A stretch of DNA of 8,084 bases from an uncultured Chlorobiota bacterium (lineage in GTDB: Bacteria; Bacteroidota; Bacteroidia; Bacteroidales; JAADGE01), in NCBI GenBank assembly GCA_947311265.1, contig CAMZKQ010000131.1, positions 1-8,084 on the forward strand, given 5' to 3'. Both the position numbers and the translations under genes were made by a program. Position 1 is the stretch's first letter, and every line of letters starts with the position of its first letter. The notes under the pieces were generated by a model. That model worked only from the letters and a program-made list of their open reading frames with translations, made no database searches and had not been told where the DNA came from. Positions 6,502 through 8,084 of this stretch are shown piece after piece.

Positions 6502-8082
6502 TCAATCTTTCAATATTTTATTCATACTAAAATAAATAATGGCACCAGCAATTAGAGCGATGCTAATATAGACTATACCTGCGGTGTATTCTTGAAAAAT
6601 AATTTTTCCTGACCCAAAAATGGCAAACATTACAAATAGGCAGCCTGCAAACCAGTTTAAAAATAAAAGAGGGTAGCCTGTATCGCTTTTTACATCAGGG
6701 AGTTCTGCTGCAATTTTTTTCCAGCCAAAGCCGCCGGGGTGTACCTTCCTGTAAAAAGAATGTAGTTTCTCTTTATCGGCAGGTTGGGTAAGTAATGTAA
6801 CTGTTAGCCAGACTGCGGTACTCCAAATTACAATAATTATTAGGCTTAATTCAAAATCAGCTTTAAGCACCTCTAAATTAAAAATATAAGTCATTACAGG
6901 ATAAATTATATAAGGAGCAAGCATGGCTGCAATTTCCGACCATGCGTTGATGCGATAATGAAACCATCTAAAAAGTAAAACTGGACCAATACCGCCACTC
7001 ATGGCTAAAATAAATTTCCAAGCATCGCTAATTTTATCAAATTGCGTGGTGGCAATGAGCGAGAAAAACATCAATACAAAAGTGGTAATTCTTGAAATTT
7101 TAACGTAGTATTTTTGATTTTCGTTTGGTTTAAGAAAAGGTTTAAATAAGTCGTTTACGATATACGATGTTCCCCAAACAGTTTGCGATGCCATGGTGGA
7201 CATGAAGGCTGCCAAAAATGCAGCAAGCAATAAGCCCAATAATCCCGATGGGATTAAATCTCGAATTAGCATCACGTAAGTTGCCCCTTTATCGGTGGCA
7301 TCTGGGTAGAGGATTAGGGCGGCAAGGGCGGCAATAATCCACGGCCATGGGCGAAGGGCAAAATGTGCAGTCTGAAACCAAAGCGTGGCTAATAGCGAGT
7401 GTTTTTCGTCTTTGGCAGACATCATGCGTTGTGCGATGTACCCACCGCCGCCAGGCTCTGCCCCGGGGTACCAGCTGCTCCACCATTGTACACCAAGGTA
7501 GGCTACAAAAGCGGTAAAGCTCATTTTCATGATGCCTCCGGCAGATATATTTTCACCTGTTTCGGGTTCGGGTAGGAACTCAAAAACCCATGCGGGTAGT
7601 TTTTCTTTCATGCCCACAATGCCGCCTACATCTACATGCCCAACTGCATAAATGGCAAGCACAATACTACCAGTCATTGCAATGATGAACTGAAAAGAAT
7701 CGGTAAGCGACACGCCCATCAATCCCGAAAGGGAAGAGTAAAGGGCAGTGAAAAGGAGTAGCCCAGCAACGGCTATTAGATGTGAGCTAAATTCGATACC
7801 GAAAAAAACATATTGGCTTTCGCCAAAAATACTAAGTTCTGGGAACATTACTTGAAGGATTTTTACCATCGCCAAATTTACCCATGCCATTACTACGATA
7901 TTCATAAATATACCGATATAAACGGCACGAAAACCCCGTAAAAAATTAGCTGGTTTGCCCGAGTAACGAATGGAAACGAACTCGGCATCGGTAAGTATGC
8001 CTGAACGCCGCCATAGGCGGGCGAAGAAAAATACGGTAAGCATGCCGCCAAAAAGCATATTCCACCAGAGCCAGTTGCCTGC
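6502..8082 (-). CDS. Sodium:solute symporter family protein (SSS/SLC5), 5' partial
   Basis: The frame is open to the right edge: eight residues (AGNWLWWN) precede the ATG at 8058 and fit the family, so that ATG is internal and the true start lies outside. About 526 residues are visible; with usual lengths near 600, roughly the first helix is missing. Residues here count from the ATG at 8058. Family landmarks are LWRRSGILTDAEF (15-27), RYSGKPA (31-37), LRGFRA (40-45), GVSLTDSFQF (115-124), an EPGGGGYIAQRMMSAKD loop (201-217), AAFMSTMAS (283-291) with S287/T288 at the Na2-type sodium site, and RWFHYRINAWSE (364-375). The protein imports a solute with Na+ across the inner membrane. Substrate is not predictable; this W-R-I-N-A-W-S-E branch is common in Bacteroidota and largely uncharacterised. 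The barrel gene lies 149 nt downstream with no convincing terminator between. Confidence 0.85.
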   Translation of the reverse strand, partial: AGNWLWWNMLFGGMLTVFFFARLWRRSGILTDAEFVSIRYSGKPANFLRGFRAVYIGIFMNIVVMAWVNLAMVKILQVMFPELSIFGESQYVFFGIEFSSHLIAVAGLLLFTALYSSLSGLMGVSLTDSFQFIIAMTGSIVLAIYAVGHVDVGGIVGMKEKLPAWVFEFLPEPETGENISAGGIMKMSFTAFVAYLGVQWWSSWYPGAEPGGGGYIAQRMMSAKDEKHSLLATLWFQTAHFALRPWPWIIAALAALILYPDATDKGATYVMLIRDLIPSGLLGLLLAAFLAAFMSTMASQTVWGTSYIVNDLFKPFLKPNENQKYYVKISRITTFVLMFFSLIATTQFDKISDAWKFILAMSGGIGPVLLFRWFHYRINAWSEIAAMLAPYIIYPVMTYIFNLEVLKADFELSLIIIVIWSTAVWLTVTLLTQPADKEKLHSFYRKVHPGGFGWKKIAAELPDVKSDTGYPLLFLNWFAGCLFVMFAIFGSGKIIFQEYTAGIVYISIALIAGAIIYFSMNKILKD

Positions 8083-8084
8083 TA

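Noticed and set aside
7289..7486. 65-residue minus-strand frame inside the symporter gene
   Set aside because: Same strand, different frame, fully inside a well-supported gene; arginine/histidine/cysteine-rich as expected of a shadow.

Overview
The window looks like chromosomal DNA of a member of the Bacteroidota. The evidence is a protein with a type IX secretion (T9SS) C-terminal sorting domain, a PdxA whose N-terminus has the GDINGIG form typical of the phylum, A-rich translation starts without clear Shine-Dalgarno sequences, a promoter fitting the Bacteroidota TTTG / TAnnTTTG consensus, and AT-rich DNA. The genus cannot be fixed from this sequence.

Layout, left to right. Six genes lie on the + strand: (1) the 3' part of a thioredoxin-fold protein that has lost both redox cysteines; (2) a small integral-membrane methyltransferase-like protein of the NnrU/ICMT type, 24 nt downstream; (3) a secreted or envelope protein with two copies of a Y-x-x-G...GG motif; (4) a secreted protein with seven approximate repeats, probably a seven-bladed beta-propeller, ending in a T9SS sorting domain and followed by a hairpin terminator; (5) pdxA of vitamin B6 synthesis, with its own promoter; (6) an unrecognised cytosolic protein 50 nt after pdxA. 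A long, nearly symmetric hairpin then closes this strand and the opposing one. Two genes lie on the - strand: an outer-membrane beta-barrel protein and, upstream of it, a sodium:solute symporter that runs off the right edge.

The most notable observation is in pdxA. The conserved N-terminus (GITHGDINGIG) is encoded upstream of the first in-frame ATG and has no ATG, GTG or TTG start in its own frame. A well-placed ATG at 3742 opens a short reading frame that meets a stop directly after a run of ten A residues, and a -1 shift in that run joins it to the PdxA frame. This is either a homopolymer error in the assembly, a real mutation, or transcript/ribosome slippage on the A tract.

The genes do not form one evident pathway. 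Genes 1-2 may be co-transcribed, 5-6 probably are, and the two minus-strand genes may be a transport/envelope pair. I see no RNA genes, CRISPR arrays, insertion sequences or prophage genes. Nothing here amounts to a clear new multi-gene system.
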